A stretch of 33,739 nucleotides of DNA, taken from positions 1-33,739 of the forward strand of contig JAIXUQ010000079.1 in NCBI GenBank assembly GCA_027483465.1, read 5' to 3'. The translations under genes and the position numbers were made by a program. Positions 27,450 to 33,739 of this stretch are shown here, piece by piece. Numbering within the stretch: the first letter of the stretch is position 1; each line of letters begins with the position of its first letter. The notes under the pieces were generated by a model. That model did not search any database. It saw only the letters and a program-made list of their open reading frames with translations, and was not told where the DNA came from. The DNA comes from Sphingomonadales bacterium. Lineage in GTDB: Bacteria; Pseudomonadota; Alphaproteobacteria; Sphingomonadales; Sphingomonadaceae.

Positions 27450-28336
27450 CGCGCCAGCGCCGCATCCACCAGCAGGGCGATGCGGGTGCCGGCCCGTGCC
27501 ACCTGGGTGCGCACGCCCGGCGTGGCCAGCGCGACATAGGCCGGCGTCACGGTGCCCGTCGGCTGGCCGGCGCGCCGGGCCGGCGGCAGCGGGCAGGCAT
27601 CGGGCACATCCTTCAGGGCCGGATAGACGATGGTGCGCGCCACCTCCCAGCTTTCGCGCGCCCACAGCAGCACGCGCCCCGGCGTGTCGGCCGGGCCGGC
27701 GGCATAGGCGGCGCGCTGGGCCGGGGTGATGCGCGCCGGGGTCAACGCCGGCGGCTCGGTGAGGGCGCGTTCGGCCAGTTCACTGTCCCAGATGCGGTGC
27801 AGGTTCATCGCTTCGGGCGATTTGAAGCCAAAGGCGGCGCGCACGTCGTTGCCGCCCCGGTCATCCTTGTCGCCGATGTGCAGCGGCTGGTGCATGTCTC
27901 CCACCATGTGCACCAGAAAGGCCAGCGCCTGCAGCCGCTGCGCCGCCGGGCGGCGGGGATCGGCCAGGATCGCCTGCTGGCGCGGGATCTGCGCCGTCAC
28001 GCAATCGCCGTTCCAGCATTTGGCGCTGGCATCGAACGGCGCGCACACGCTGATGTTCTGATAATGCCAGGGGGCCGAATAGGCGAAGCGGTCGCGATAG
28101 CGGCCGCGCACGCAATCGGGCCACACCGATGCATCCTCGATACTGCCCAGCCGGCAATCCGGCGTTTCCAGCGCCGGGGCGGCGCGCAGCAGCGCCCGCA
28201 CCTGGCCCTGCGCCGCCGGAGACAATTGCGCCCAGGCGATGCGGGCCGAAAGGCGGTGGGCATAATCGCCCCAGGCCAGCGCCGGGGCCGGCAACAGGGC
28301 GATCAGCAGCAGCAGGAGGCGGGAAAGGCTGATCAT
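27446..28336 (-). CDS. Secreted S1/P1-type nuclease
   Basis: 296 residues. The signal peptide ends ALA just before W22, so the mature protein would begin with tryptophan, whose free amino group is a zinc ligand in this family. The other ligands are recognisable: H in WGDYAH, D in VWPD, H in PWHYQN, the HMVGDMHQPLH block and LHRIWD; GGND is also typical. It should cut single-stranded DNA and RNA outside the cytoplasm, perhaps for phosphate or nucleoside supply. ATG 28336 is used because AGGCGG precedes it; an ATG at 28348 would spoil the signal's start. Confidence 0.92.
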   Translation of the reverse strand: MISLSRLLLLLIALLPAPALAWGDYAHRLSARIAWAQLSPAAQGQVRALLRAAPALETPDCRLGSIEDASVWPDCVRGRYRDRFAYSAPWHYQNISVCAPFDASAKCWNGDCVTAQIPRQQAILADPRRPAAQRLQALAFLVHMVGDMHQPLHIGDKDDRGGNDVRAAFGFKSPEAMNLHRIWDSELAERALTEPPALTPARITPAQRAAYAAGPADTPGRVLLWARESWEVARTIVYPALKDVPDACPLPPARRAGQPTGTVTPAYVALATPGVRTQVARAGTRIALLVDAALAR

Positions 28337-28465
28337 GCCGCCTGCCATACCCGATCAACCGGGGTGCTGGCGAGATGGCGCGGCCGTCGCTATGGTCGCG
28401 CCCACTTGATGGCTGGCCCCGGCTTGCCCATCTCCACAACAACGAACAACAGATCTGGAGCCAGG

Positions 28466-29434
28466 ATGCGCGATCCCTACACGGTGCTGGGTGTGAGCCG
28501 CAACGCCAGCGATGCGGAGATCAAGAAGGCGTTCCGCACGCTGGCCAAGGCCAACCACCCCGACACCAATGCCAATAATCCCAAGGCGGCCGACCGGTTC
28601 AAGGAGGCCAATGCCGCCTATGAGCTGCTGTCGGACAAGGCGAAGCGCGCCCAGTATGACCGGGGCGAGATCGGCCCCGATGGCCAGCCCAACAACCCCT
28701 TTGCCGGCGGCGGCGGTTACAGCAGCGGCGATTTCGGCAGTGGCTTTGGCCGCGGCGGCAGCGGTGGTGGCGGCTTTGCCGGCGGTGCGGGCGCGGGCGG
28801 CAGCCGCGCCGGCTTTGATTTTGCCCAGGGTGCCGATGATCTGTTCGCCGAACTGTTCGGCGGCCGCAGCCCCTTTGGCACCGGGCGCAGCGGCGGCGGT
28901 TTCCGCACCGAAGTGCGCGGCCCCGATGTGGCCTATCGGCTGACGGTGCCGTTCGTGGAGGCGGTGCGCCTCGGCCCGCAGCGCGTCACGCTGAAGAACG
29001 GCCAGGTAATCGAGATCAAGCTGCCGGCCGGGCTGGAATCGGGCAAGCAGGTGCGGCTCACCGGCAAGGGCGAACCCGGCCCTGGCGGCCCCGGCGATGC
29101 CATTGTCACCATCGAGATCGCGTCCCACCGCCTGTTCACCCGCGACGGCGATGATATCCGCCTCACCCTGCCGTTGCGGCTGGACGAAGCCGTGCTGGGC
29201 GGCAAGGTGCGGGTGCCCACGCCCGATGGCGAAGTGGCCTTTGCCGTGCCGCCGGGCACCACATCGGGCAAGATGTTCCGCCTGAAGGGGCGCGGTTTCC
29301 ATCGCATCGATTCGGCGCGGGGTGACATGCTGGTGACGGTGATGATCGATATTCCTGCCGATCATGCCCAGCTCAAGGCCTTTGCCGAGGATTATATCGA
29401 CGGGCGCGATCTCAGGGCCGCGTTCGAAGCCTGA
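28466..29434 (+). CDS. DnaJ-type J-domain co-chaperone (class II, CbpA-like)
   Basis: 322 residues. The J domain (1-65) has the HPD motif at 31-33, which stimulates DnaK ATPase. A long glycine/phenylalanine-rich stretch (about 72-135) follows, then the two C-terminal substrate-binding beta domains (VPFVEAVRLGPQRVTLKNG; LDEAVLGGKVRVPTPDG). The cysteine-rich zinc domain of true DnaJ is missing, hence class II. GGAG (28457-28460) precedes the ATG. First gene of the run dnaJ-like, yihY, fabI, aroC. Confidence 0.93.
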   Translation: MRDPYTVLGVSRNASDAEIKKAFRTLAKANHPDTNANNPKAADRFKEANAAYELLSDKAKRAQYDRGEIGPDGQPNNPFAGGGGYSSGDFGSGFGRGGSGGGGFAGGAGAGGSRAGFDFAQGADDLFAELFGGRSPFGTGRSGGGFRTEVRGPDVAYRLTVPFVEAVRLGPQRVTLKNGQVIEIKLPAGLESGKQVRLTGKGEPGPGGPGDAIVTIEIASHRLFTRDGDDIRLTLPLRLDEAVLGGKVRVPTPDGEVAFAVPPGTTSGKMFRLKGRGFHRIDSARGDMLVTVMIDIPADHAQLKAFAEDYIDGRDLRAAFEA

Positions 29435-29438
29435 TCCG

Positions 29439-30287
29439 GTGGCGCGCCGCCTGCACATCCGCCGCATTCTGGCCGATACGCTGGCCGGCACCTTCGATCA
29501 CGGCTTCACCCACGCCGGCAATCTGGCCTATCTCAGCCTGGTCACCCTGTTTCCGTTCGTCATCCTGATTGCCTCCGTGGCCGGGCAGGTGGGTCGCACC
29601 AATGATGGCATGGCCGCCATCGATGGCTTTCTGGCGGCGCTGCCGCCCAACGTGGCCGATCTGATCGCCCCCACCATCCGCGATGTGGTGGCGGCGCCGG
29701 CCACCGGCGGCGTTGTCACCTTTGGCGTGCTGGTGGCGCTGTGGACCTCGTCGGGCGTGCTCGTCACCCTGCGTTATCTGGTGCAGCAGGCCTATGGCAC
29801 GCCATCGGCAATGCCGGCCTGGCGCTGGCGGCTGATCGGCCTGGCCGAAGTGCTGGGGCTGGTGCTGCTGCTGTTGATCGCCTTTGCCGCGCAGGTGGTG
29901 GTGACGGGGGCGGAAACCTTCGTGTTCCGCCTGATGCCGCTGGCCGCCGGTGTGTTTCCGGCGCTGGGCCTGCAACGCGTGCTGCCGGCGGGCCTGCTGC
30001 TGCTGGCGCTGTGGGGGCTGTTTGCGCTGCTGTGCCCGCGCCCGTTCCGGGGCCAGCCCTGCTGGCCGGGCGCATTGGCCACCACCGCGGCCTGGACCGG
30101 CACCACCCTGGCGTTGCCACAGGCGCTCACCCTGTTTGGCGGCTATGCCCTCACCTATGGCAGCCTTGCCGGGGTGATCATCGCGCTGCTCTATTTCTAC
30201 ATCATCGGGCTGGGGCTGGTGATCGGTGCCCAGCTCAACGCCGCCATCGCGCGCAGCCGGCTGGAAATTGCCGCAATTGCCCGTTAA
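29439..30287 (+). CDS. YihY/BrkB family inner-membrane protein
   Basis: 282 residues with about six membrane helices. Family marks are the early HAGNLAYLSLVTLFPFVILI segment (the family's A-x-x-L-x-x-PFL pattern), WTSSGVLVTLRYLVQQAYG and GGYALTYGSLAGVIIALLYFYIIGLGLVIGAQLNA (described by ends, GGYAL to QLNA). The family was once mislabelled RNase BN; function is still unclear. It starts with GTG four bases after the dnaJ-like stop, so it is read by coupling, without its own strong ribosome-binding site. Confidence 0.9.
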   Translation: MARRLHIRRILADTLAGTFDHGFTHAGNLAYLSLVTLFPFVILIASVAGQVGRTNDGMAAIDGFLAALPPNVADLIAPTIRDVVAAPATGGVVTFGVLVALWTSSGVLVTLRYLVQQAYGTPSAMPAWRWRLIGLAEVLGLVLLLLIAFAAQVVVTGAETFVFRLMPLAAGVFPALGLQRVLPAGLLLLALWGLFALLCPRPFRGQPCWPGALATTAAWTGTTLALPQALTLFGGYALTYGSLAGVIIALLYFYIIGLGLVIGAQLNAAIARSRLEIAAIAR

Positions 30288-30310
30288 GGGCCGCGCCCAA
30301 GGAGAATCAC

Positions 30311-31111
30311 ATGGGAATCATGGCTGGCAAGCGTGGCCTTATCATGGGCCTTGCCAACGACAAGAGCCTGGCCTGGGGCATTGCCCGGTCGCTGGCCGAG
30401 CAGGGGGCGGAACTGGCCTTCAGCTATCAGGGCCCGATGATGGAAAAGCGGGTGCGCCCGCTGGCCGAGCAACTGGGCGTGGCCCGCCTGTTTGAATGCG
30501 ATGTGTCGTCGGTGGAAAGCATGGACGCCTGCTTTGCCGCGCTGGCCGCCGATTGGCCCACCATTGATTTCCTGGTCCATGCCATCGGCTTTTCCGACAA
30601 GAACGAGCTGCGCGGCCGCTATGTCGATACCAGCCTCGACAATTTCCTGCTCACCATGAACGTGTCGGTCTACAGCTTCACCGCCGTGGCCCAGCGCGCC
30701 GCCGCGATGATGCCCCATGGCGGTTCGCTGCTCACCCTGTCTTACTATGGCGCCGAAAAGGTGATTCCGCATTACAATGTGATGGGCGTGGCCAAGGCGG
30801 CGCTGGAAGCCAGCGTGAAATATCTGGCGATGGACCTGGGCCCGCAGGGCGTGCGCGTGAACGCCATTTCCGCCGGCCCGATCAAGACCCTGGCGGCCAG
30901 CGGCATCGGCGATTTCCGCTACATCATGAAGTGGAACGAATACAACGCCCCGCTGCGCCGCAATGTGACGATCGAGGATGTCGGCGGCGCCGGCCTCTAT
31001 CTCCTCTCGCCGCTGTCGTCGGGCGTGACGGGCGAAATCCACCATGTCGACGCCGGTTACAATGTGATCGGCATGAAGGCCGAAGACGCGCCGGACATCG
31101 GGCTGGCATGA
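30311..31111 (+). CDS. fabI: Enoyl-[acyl-carrier-protein] reductase FabI
   Basis: 266 residues, NADH-dependent last step of each fatty-acid elongation round and the target of triclosan. The nucleotide-binding start [13 protein letters not shown], the catalytic Y145/Y155 and K162 (Y-x6-[11 protein letters not shown]) and [12 protein letters not shown] are canonical FabI. AAGGAG precedes the ATG at 30311 with ideal spacing. The stop overlaps the aroC start (ATGA, 31108-31111). Confidence 0.98.
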   Translation: MGIMAGKRGLIMGLANDKSLAWGIARSLAEQGAELAFSYQGPMMEKRVRPLAEQLGVARLFECDVSSVESMDACFAALAADWPTIDFLVHAIGFSDKNELRGRYVDTSLDNFLLTMNVSVYSFTAVAQRAAAMMPHGGSLLTLSYYGAEKVIPHYNVMGVAKAALEASVKYLAMDLGPQGVRVNAISAGPIKTLAASGIGDFRYIMKWNEYNAPLRRNVTIEDVGGAGLYLLSPLSSGVTGEIHHVDAGYNVIGMKAEDAPDIGLA

Positions 31112-32181
31112 GCCTCAACACATTCGGCCATCTGCTGCGGTTCACCACCTGGGGCGAAAGCCATGGGCCGGCCATCGGTGCCGTGGTGGATGGCTGCCCG
31201 CCGGGGATCGCCCTGTCGGAAGCCGATATCCAGCCGTTCCTTGACAAGCGGCGGCCGGGGCAGAGCAAGTTCACCACCCAGCGGCAGGAGCCGGATGAGG
31301 TCCGCATCCTGTCGGGCGTGTATGAGGGGCACACCACCGGCACGCCGATTTCCCTGATGATCGAGAATGTCGATCAGCGATCGAAGGATTACAGCGACGT
31401 GGCGGCCAAGTACCGGCCGGGCCATGCCGATTATGCCTATGATGCCAAATATGGCCGGCGCGATCCGCGTGGCGGCGGTCGCTCATCGGCGCGCGAAACC
31501 GCCAGCCGGGTGGCCGCCGGCGCGGTGGCGCGGAAGATCATCCCGGGCGTGGCGATCACCGCCTATCTGGTGAACATCGGCGGCATCGCCATCGATCGCA
31601 GCCGCTTTGATCTGGCCGAAATCGGCCGCAACCCCTTCTGGTGCCCCGATGCGGTGACCGCTGAACAGTGGGCCGCGCATCTGGACGCGGCGCGCAAGGC
31701 CGGCTCCTCGCTGGGGGCGATTGTTGAATGTGTGGCCACCGGCGTGCCGGCCGGCTGGGGCAGCCCGCTCTATCACAAGCTGGATGCGCAACTGGCCAGC
31801 GCCGCCATGAGCATCAACGCGGTGAAGGCGGTGGAGATTGGCGATGGCTTTGCCGTGGCCGCCCTGCGGGGTGAGGAGAATGCCGACCGGATGCGGCCGG
31901 GCGCGACTGGCACGCCCGAATTCCTGTCCAACCATGCCGGCGGCATTGCCGGGGGCATTTCCACCGGCCAGCCGATCGTGCTGCGCATGGCCCTGAAGCC
32001 CACCAGCTCGATCCTGACGCCGGTGGAAACCATCACGCGCGATGGCGAGGCGGCCGAAATCGTCACCAAGGGGCGGCATGATCCGTGCGTGGGCATCCGT
32101 GCCGCGCCAGTGCTGGAAGCGATGGTGGCGCTGGTGCTGGCCGATGCCATGCTGCTGCATCGCGGCCAGACCGGACGCTGA
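31108..32181 (+). CDS. aroC: Chorismate synthase
   Basis: 357 residues. Makes chorismate from EPSP using reduced FMN; feeds tryptophan and folate synthesis found elsewhere in the window. The three signature regions are present: [26 protein letters not shown] and the late block [18 protein letters not shown]. Length is normal. It overlaps fabI by four bases, a fabI-aroC order common in Sphingomonadales. Last gene of its run; a structured gap follows. Confidence 0.97.
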   Translation: MSLNTFGHLLRFTTWGESHGPAIGAVVDGCPPGIALSEADIQPFLDKRRPGQSKFTTQRQEPDEVRILSGVYEGHTTGTPISLMIENVDQRSKDYSDVAAKYRPGHADYAYDAKYGRRDPRGGGRSSARETASRVAAGAVARKIIPGVAITAYLVNIGGIAIDRSRFDLAEIGRNPFWCPDAVTAEQWAAHLDAARKAGSSLGAIVECVATGVPAGWGSPLYHKLDAQLASAAMSINAVKAVEIGDGFAVAALRGEENADRMRPGATGTPEFLSNHAGGIAGGISTGQPIVLRMALKPTSSILTPVETITRDGEAAEIVTKGRHDPCVGIRAAPVLEAMVALVLADAMLLHRGQTGR

Positions 32182-32200
32182 CGGCACGAAATTAAACTTT

Positions 32201-32209
32201 TGTTATAAG
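32201..32209 (+). promoter_or_regulatory. Extended -10 promoter candidate after aroC
   Basis: TG-T-TATAAG (32201-32209) is an extended -10 element inside an AT-rich patch (32189-32208) that stands out from the surrounding GC-rich sequence. No good -35 is found 17 bases upstream. It would start transcription near 32215, into the structured segment rather than into a plus-strand gene. Confidence 0.45.
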
Positions 32210-32221
32210 GGCTTTTCCGGG

Positions 32222-32358
32222 GTGACGGCAGGGATTTGCCGAGTCACTCATAGGGCCGGGCGTGCAGGATCAGCCGACAGCGGGCAGCTTTGGCATCCTT
32301 GCATGAGTCCGGGGCCGTGTTCGACTGTCGGGGGGCAGTGCGACCGGCCCCGGCGCCC
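32222..32358 (+). ncRNA. Candidate structured small RNA or leader, unknown family
   Basis: No credible open frame runs on the plus strand here. Three pairings stand out: hairpin GTGACGGCA/TGCC-GA-GTCAC (32222-32247); GGGCCGG (32253-32259) with CCGGCCC (32344-32350); and, nested inside, CCGACAG (32274-32280) with CTGTCGG (32325-32331). The two nested 7-base stems are separated by a 14/12-base internal bubble, recalling the shape of 6S RNA, but the closing stem is short and I cannot assign the family. The strand is taken from the promoter candidate just upstream. Expression is not shown. Confidence 0.35.
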
Positions 32359-32378
32359 ATTCCTGCAACGGCAGCGTT

Positions 32379-32801
32379 TCAGCTTGGCGCCTTCACGCTG
32401 GCCAGCGCCGGATCGCGGCTGCCGGCCGGGGCGGCCAGCACTTCGGCGATGAAATTGCCCTTGTTGACCACGCTGGTGCGCGGATCGCCGGCCTGGCTGC
32501 GGATGGCGGGCTCCACGCCGTTGGCGCCGGCCCGGTCAAGCAATTGCTGTTCCAGCTGGCTGCGCGGCGGCGGCTTCACGCCGGGGCCAAACAGCGCCTC
32601 CATGGCGGCGGCCTGCGCATCCACCCCGATGGCACGCGGCGCGCCGGGCTTGGGCGGGGCCAGGGCGAAATCGGGCGGCACCACCAGCGGCGCACCGCGC
32701 GCGATGGAGAGTTCATCCGGCCCGCGGGCATTCAGGCCGCCGCGCTTGCTGCAACCGGCGAGGGCCAGCGCCGCCATGCCCAGGATCATCCATTCACGCA
32801 T
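32379..32801 (-). CDS. DUF3035 lipoprotein (BamF-like)
   Basis: 140 residues. A short lipoprotein signal (MREWMILGMAALALAGC, Cys 17) precedes the DUF3035 pattern: GPDELSIARGAPLVVPPDFALAP-PKPGAP near residues 26-52, then SQLEQQLLDRAGA. DUF3035 includes BamF, a subunit of the outer-membrane barrel assembly machine in Caulobacter. The ATG at 32801 overlaps the end of lspA by eight bases. Conserved order ileS-lspA-this gene supports the call. Whether it binds the Bam complex here is inferred. Confidence 0.85.
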   Translation of the reverse strand: MREWMILGMAALALAGCSKRGGLNARGPDELSIARGAPLVVPPDFALAPPKPGAPRAIGVDAQAAAMEALFGPGVKPPPRSQLEQQLLDRAGANGVEPAIRSQAGDPRTSVVNKGNFIAEVLAAPAGSRDPALASVKAPS

Positions 32802-33279
32802 CGCTTTTTCCCATCTCGGTTGGGCGGGCAAACAGCGCCCGCGCCAGCAGCAGCACGACCCCCAGTGTAATCGCGGCATCGGCCAGGTTGAAGACCCAGA
32901 AACTATATTCGCCCCAGAAGAAATGCAGGAAATCGACGACATAGCCAAAGCGCGCGCGATCGATGATATTGCCCAGCGCGCCGCCCAGCACCAGCCCCAG
33001 CGCCGCCACGTCAACCGGGTGTTTCTCACGCGCCAGCCACCAGCCCACCGCCAGCGCAATCGCCGCCGTGGCAAAGGTGAGCAGCCAGCGCGCCAGATCG
33101 GAACCGGCCTGCAACATGCCCATCGACACGCCAACATTGCCCACGAAGGTGAGGCGGAAGAAGGGCCACACCTCGATGCCGCCGATATCGGGCAGGTGGA
33201 TCACCTCCAGCACCCAATATTTGCTGATCTGATCCAGGATCAGCACGATGGCGGCGAGCATGAAGCCGCGATTAGGCAT
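32794..33279 (-). CDS. lspA: Lipoprotein signal peptidase
   Basis: 161 residues, four membrane helices. Cleaves lipoprotein signal peptides after lipid attachment. Motifs: DQISKYW near the start, GNVGVSMGML, LGGALGNIIDR and VVDFLHF...FNLADAAI; the aspartates in NIIDR and NLADA are the catalytic pair. The ATG at 33279 overlaps the ileS stop by eight bases. Substrates in this window include the sodC and DUF3035 products. Confidence 0.96.
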   Translation of the reverse strand: MPNRGFMLAAIVLILDQISKYWVLEVIHLPDIGGIEVWPFFRLTFVGNVGVSMGMLQAGSDLARWLLTFATAAIALAVGWWLAREKHPVDVAALGLVLGGALGNIIDRARFGYVVDFLHFFWGEYSFWVFNLADAAITLGVVLLLARALFARPTEMGKSDA

Positions 33280-33739
33280 GCACAACCCCATCGCAGCGGC
33301 CACACAATTGGGTATCGGCGGCCACATCGGGCAGGTGGCGCCAGCAGCGGGCGCATTTGGGCAGGTCGGCCCTGGCCACGCTCAGGCTTTCGCTGTCGCC
33401 GGCGGTGATCGCCACCTCGGCCACCAGCAGCAGTTCGGCCAGATCCAGCCCGGCCAGCGCGGCGATACGATCTGTGTGGGCGGTGGTGATGGCCACGCGC
33501 GCCTCCAGGAAGCTGCCCACCGTCTTGGCGCGGCGCAATTCTTCCAATTTCAGATAGGTTTCCTCGCGCAACTTGCGGACCAGTGTGAACTGCCGGTCCA
33601 GCGCCGCATCCTGCCAGCCGGCATCGATTTCGGGCCATTCCAGCAGGTGCACGCTGCCCGCCTCCGGGAAGCGGGTGGCCCAGACTTCTTCGGCGGTGAA
33701 CACCAGCACCGGGGCGAGCCAGCGGGTGAGGGCGTGGAA
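33272..33739 (-). CDS. ileS: Isoleucine-tRNA ligase, C-terminal part (cut by window edge)
   Basis: The last roughly 155 residues of IleRS: the anticodon-binding domain end (APVLVFTAEEVWATRFP, SVHLLEWPE) and the C-terminal zinc ribbon KCARCWRHLP ... LCGRC. The start lies beyond position 33739. It heads the minus-strand run ileS-lspA-DUF3035 lipoprotein, each joined by an eight-base overlap. Confidence 0.96.
   Translation of the reverse strand, partial: FHALTRWLAPVLVFTAEEVWATRFPEAGSVHLLEWPEIDAGWQDAALDRQFTLVRKLREETYLKLEELRRAKTVGSFLEARVAITTAHTDRIAALAGLDLAELLLVAEVAITAGDSESLSVARADLPKCARCWRHLPDVAADTQLCGRCDGVVHA

Noticed and set aside
28733-28905. Repetitive glycine-coding stretch as a DNA repeat element
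   Set aside because: It encodes the normal Gly/Phe-rich linker of a J-domain protein; the repetition is at protein level.
32222-32358. Naming the structured gap as 6S RNA
   Set aside because: The bubble-in-stem shape is suggestive, but the closing stem is short and no conserved 6S sequence could be confirmed by eye.

Overview
The window is a high-GC, gene-dense chromosomal segment of an alphaproteobacterium, most probably a member of the Sphingomonadales. The case rests on gene content and order: ileS-lspA-DUF3035 lipoprotein; lapA-like-pyrF-trpF-trpB-trpA-accD-folC; a Coq4-type ubiquinone protein; a DUF6456 protein; tamA-tamB; and a dnaJ-like-yihY-fabI-aroC run. Nothing looks like a plasmid, prophage, insertion sequence or CRISPR array. 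No stretch longer than about 200 bases lacks a gene.

Layout. 1-2465: the end of radC (minus), coq4 and a membrane diguanylate cyclase. 2530-5271: thiC under a TPP riboswitch, with a membrane di-iron hydroxylase upstream on the same strand. 5441-8384: two tandem paralogous exported beta-helix proteins, a small YgaP-type membrane protein behind a perfect FNR-type box, and a secreted cyclophilin. 8386-9207: methionine aminopeptidase on the minus strand. 9348-16316: one tightly packed plus-strand run (cinA-type, lapA-like, pyrF, trpF, trpB, a cupin, trpA, accD, folC), mostly joined by start/stop overlaps. 16318-16417: two copies of a double-hairpin repeat. 16425-18231: an XRE regulator divergent from DUF6456-sodC, with a perfect palindrome between them, then tRNA-His. 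18379-25537: a leucine-type dehydrogenase facing tamB-tamA. 25645-28336: a tiny two-helix membrane protein, a DUF808 membrane protein, an anchored protein of unknown function and an S1/P1 nuclease. 28466-32181: dnaJ-like, yihY, fabI and aroC. 32182-32378: a gene-free gap with an extended -10 promoter and strong potential RNA structure. 32379-33739: DUF3035 lipoprotein, lspA and the 3' end of ileS, all minus.

How the genes relate. The 9.3-16.3 kb run links pyrimidine, tryptophan, fatty-acid and folate synthesis, with an unexplained cupin between the two tryptophan synthase subunits. The tamA/tamB pair, lspA and the DUF3035 lipoprotein serve the envelope. fabI and accD both feed fatty-acid synthesis; aroC makes the chorismate used by the tryptophan and folate pathways. 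Most of the window is core metabolism. The parts least explained by known families are the beta-helix pair, the FNR-type promoter, the XRE/DUF6456/sodC cassette, the cupin inside the trp genes and the structured gap after aroC.
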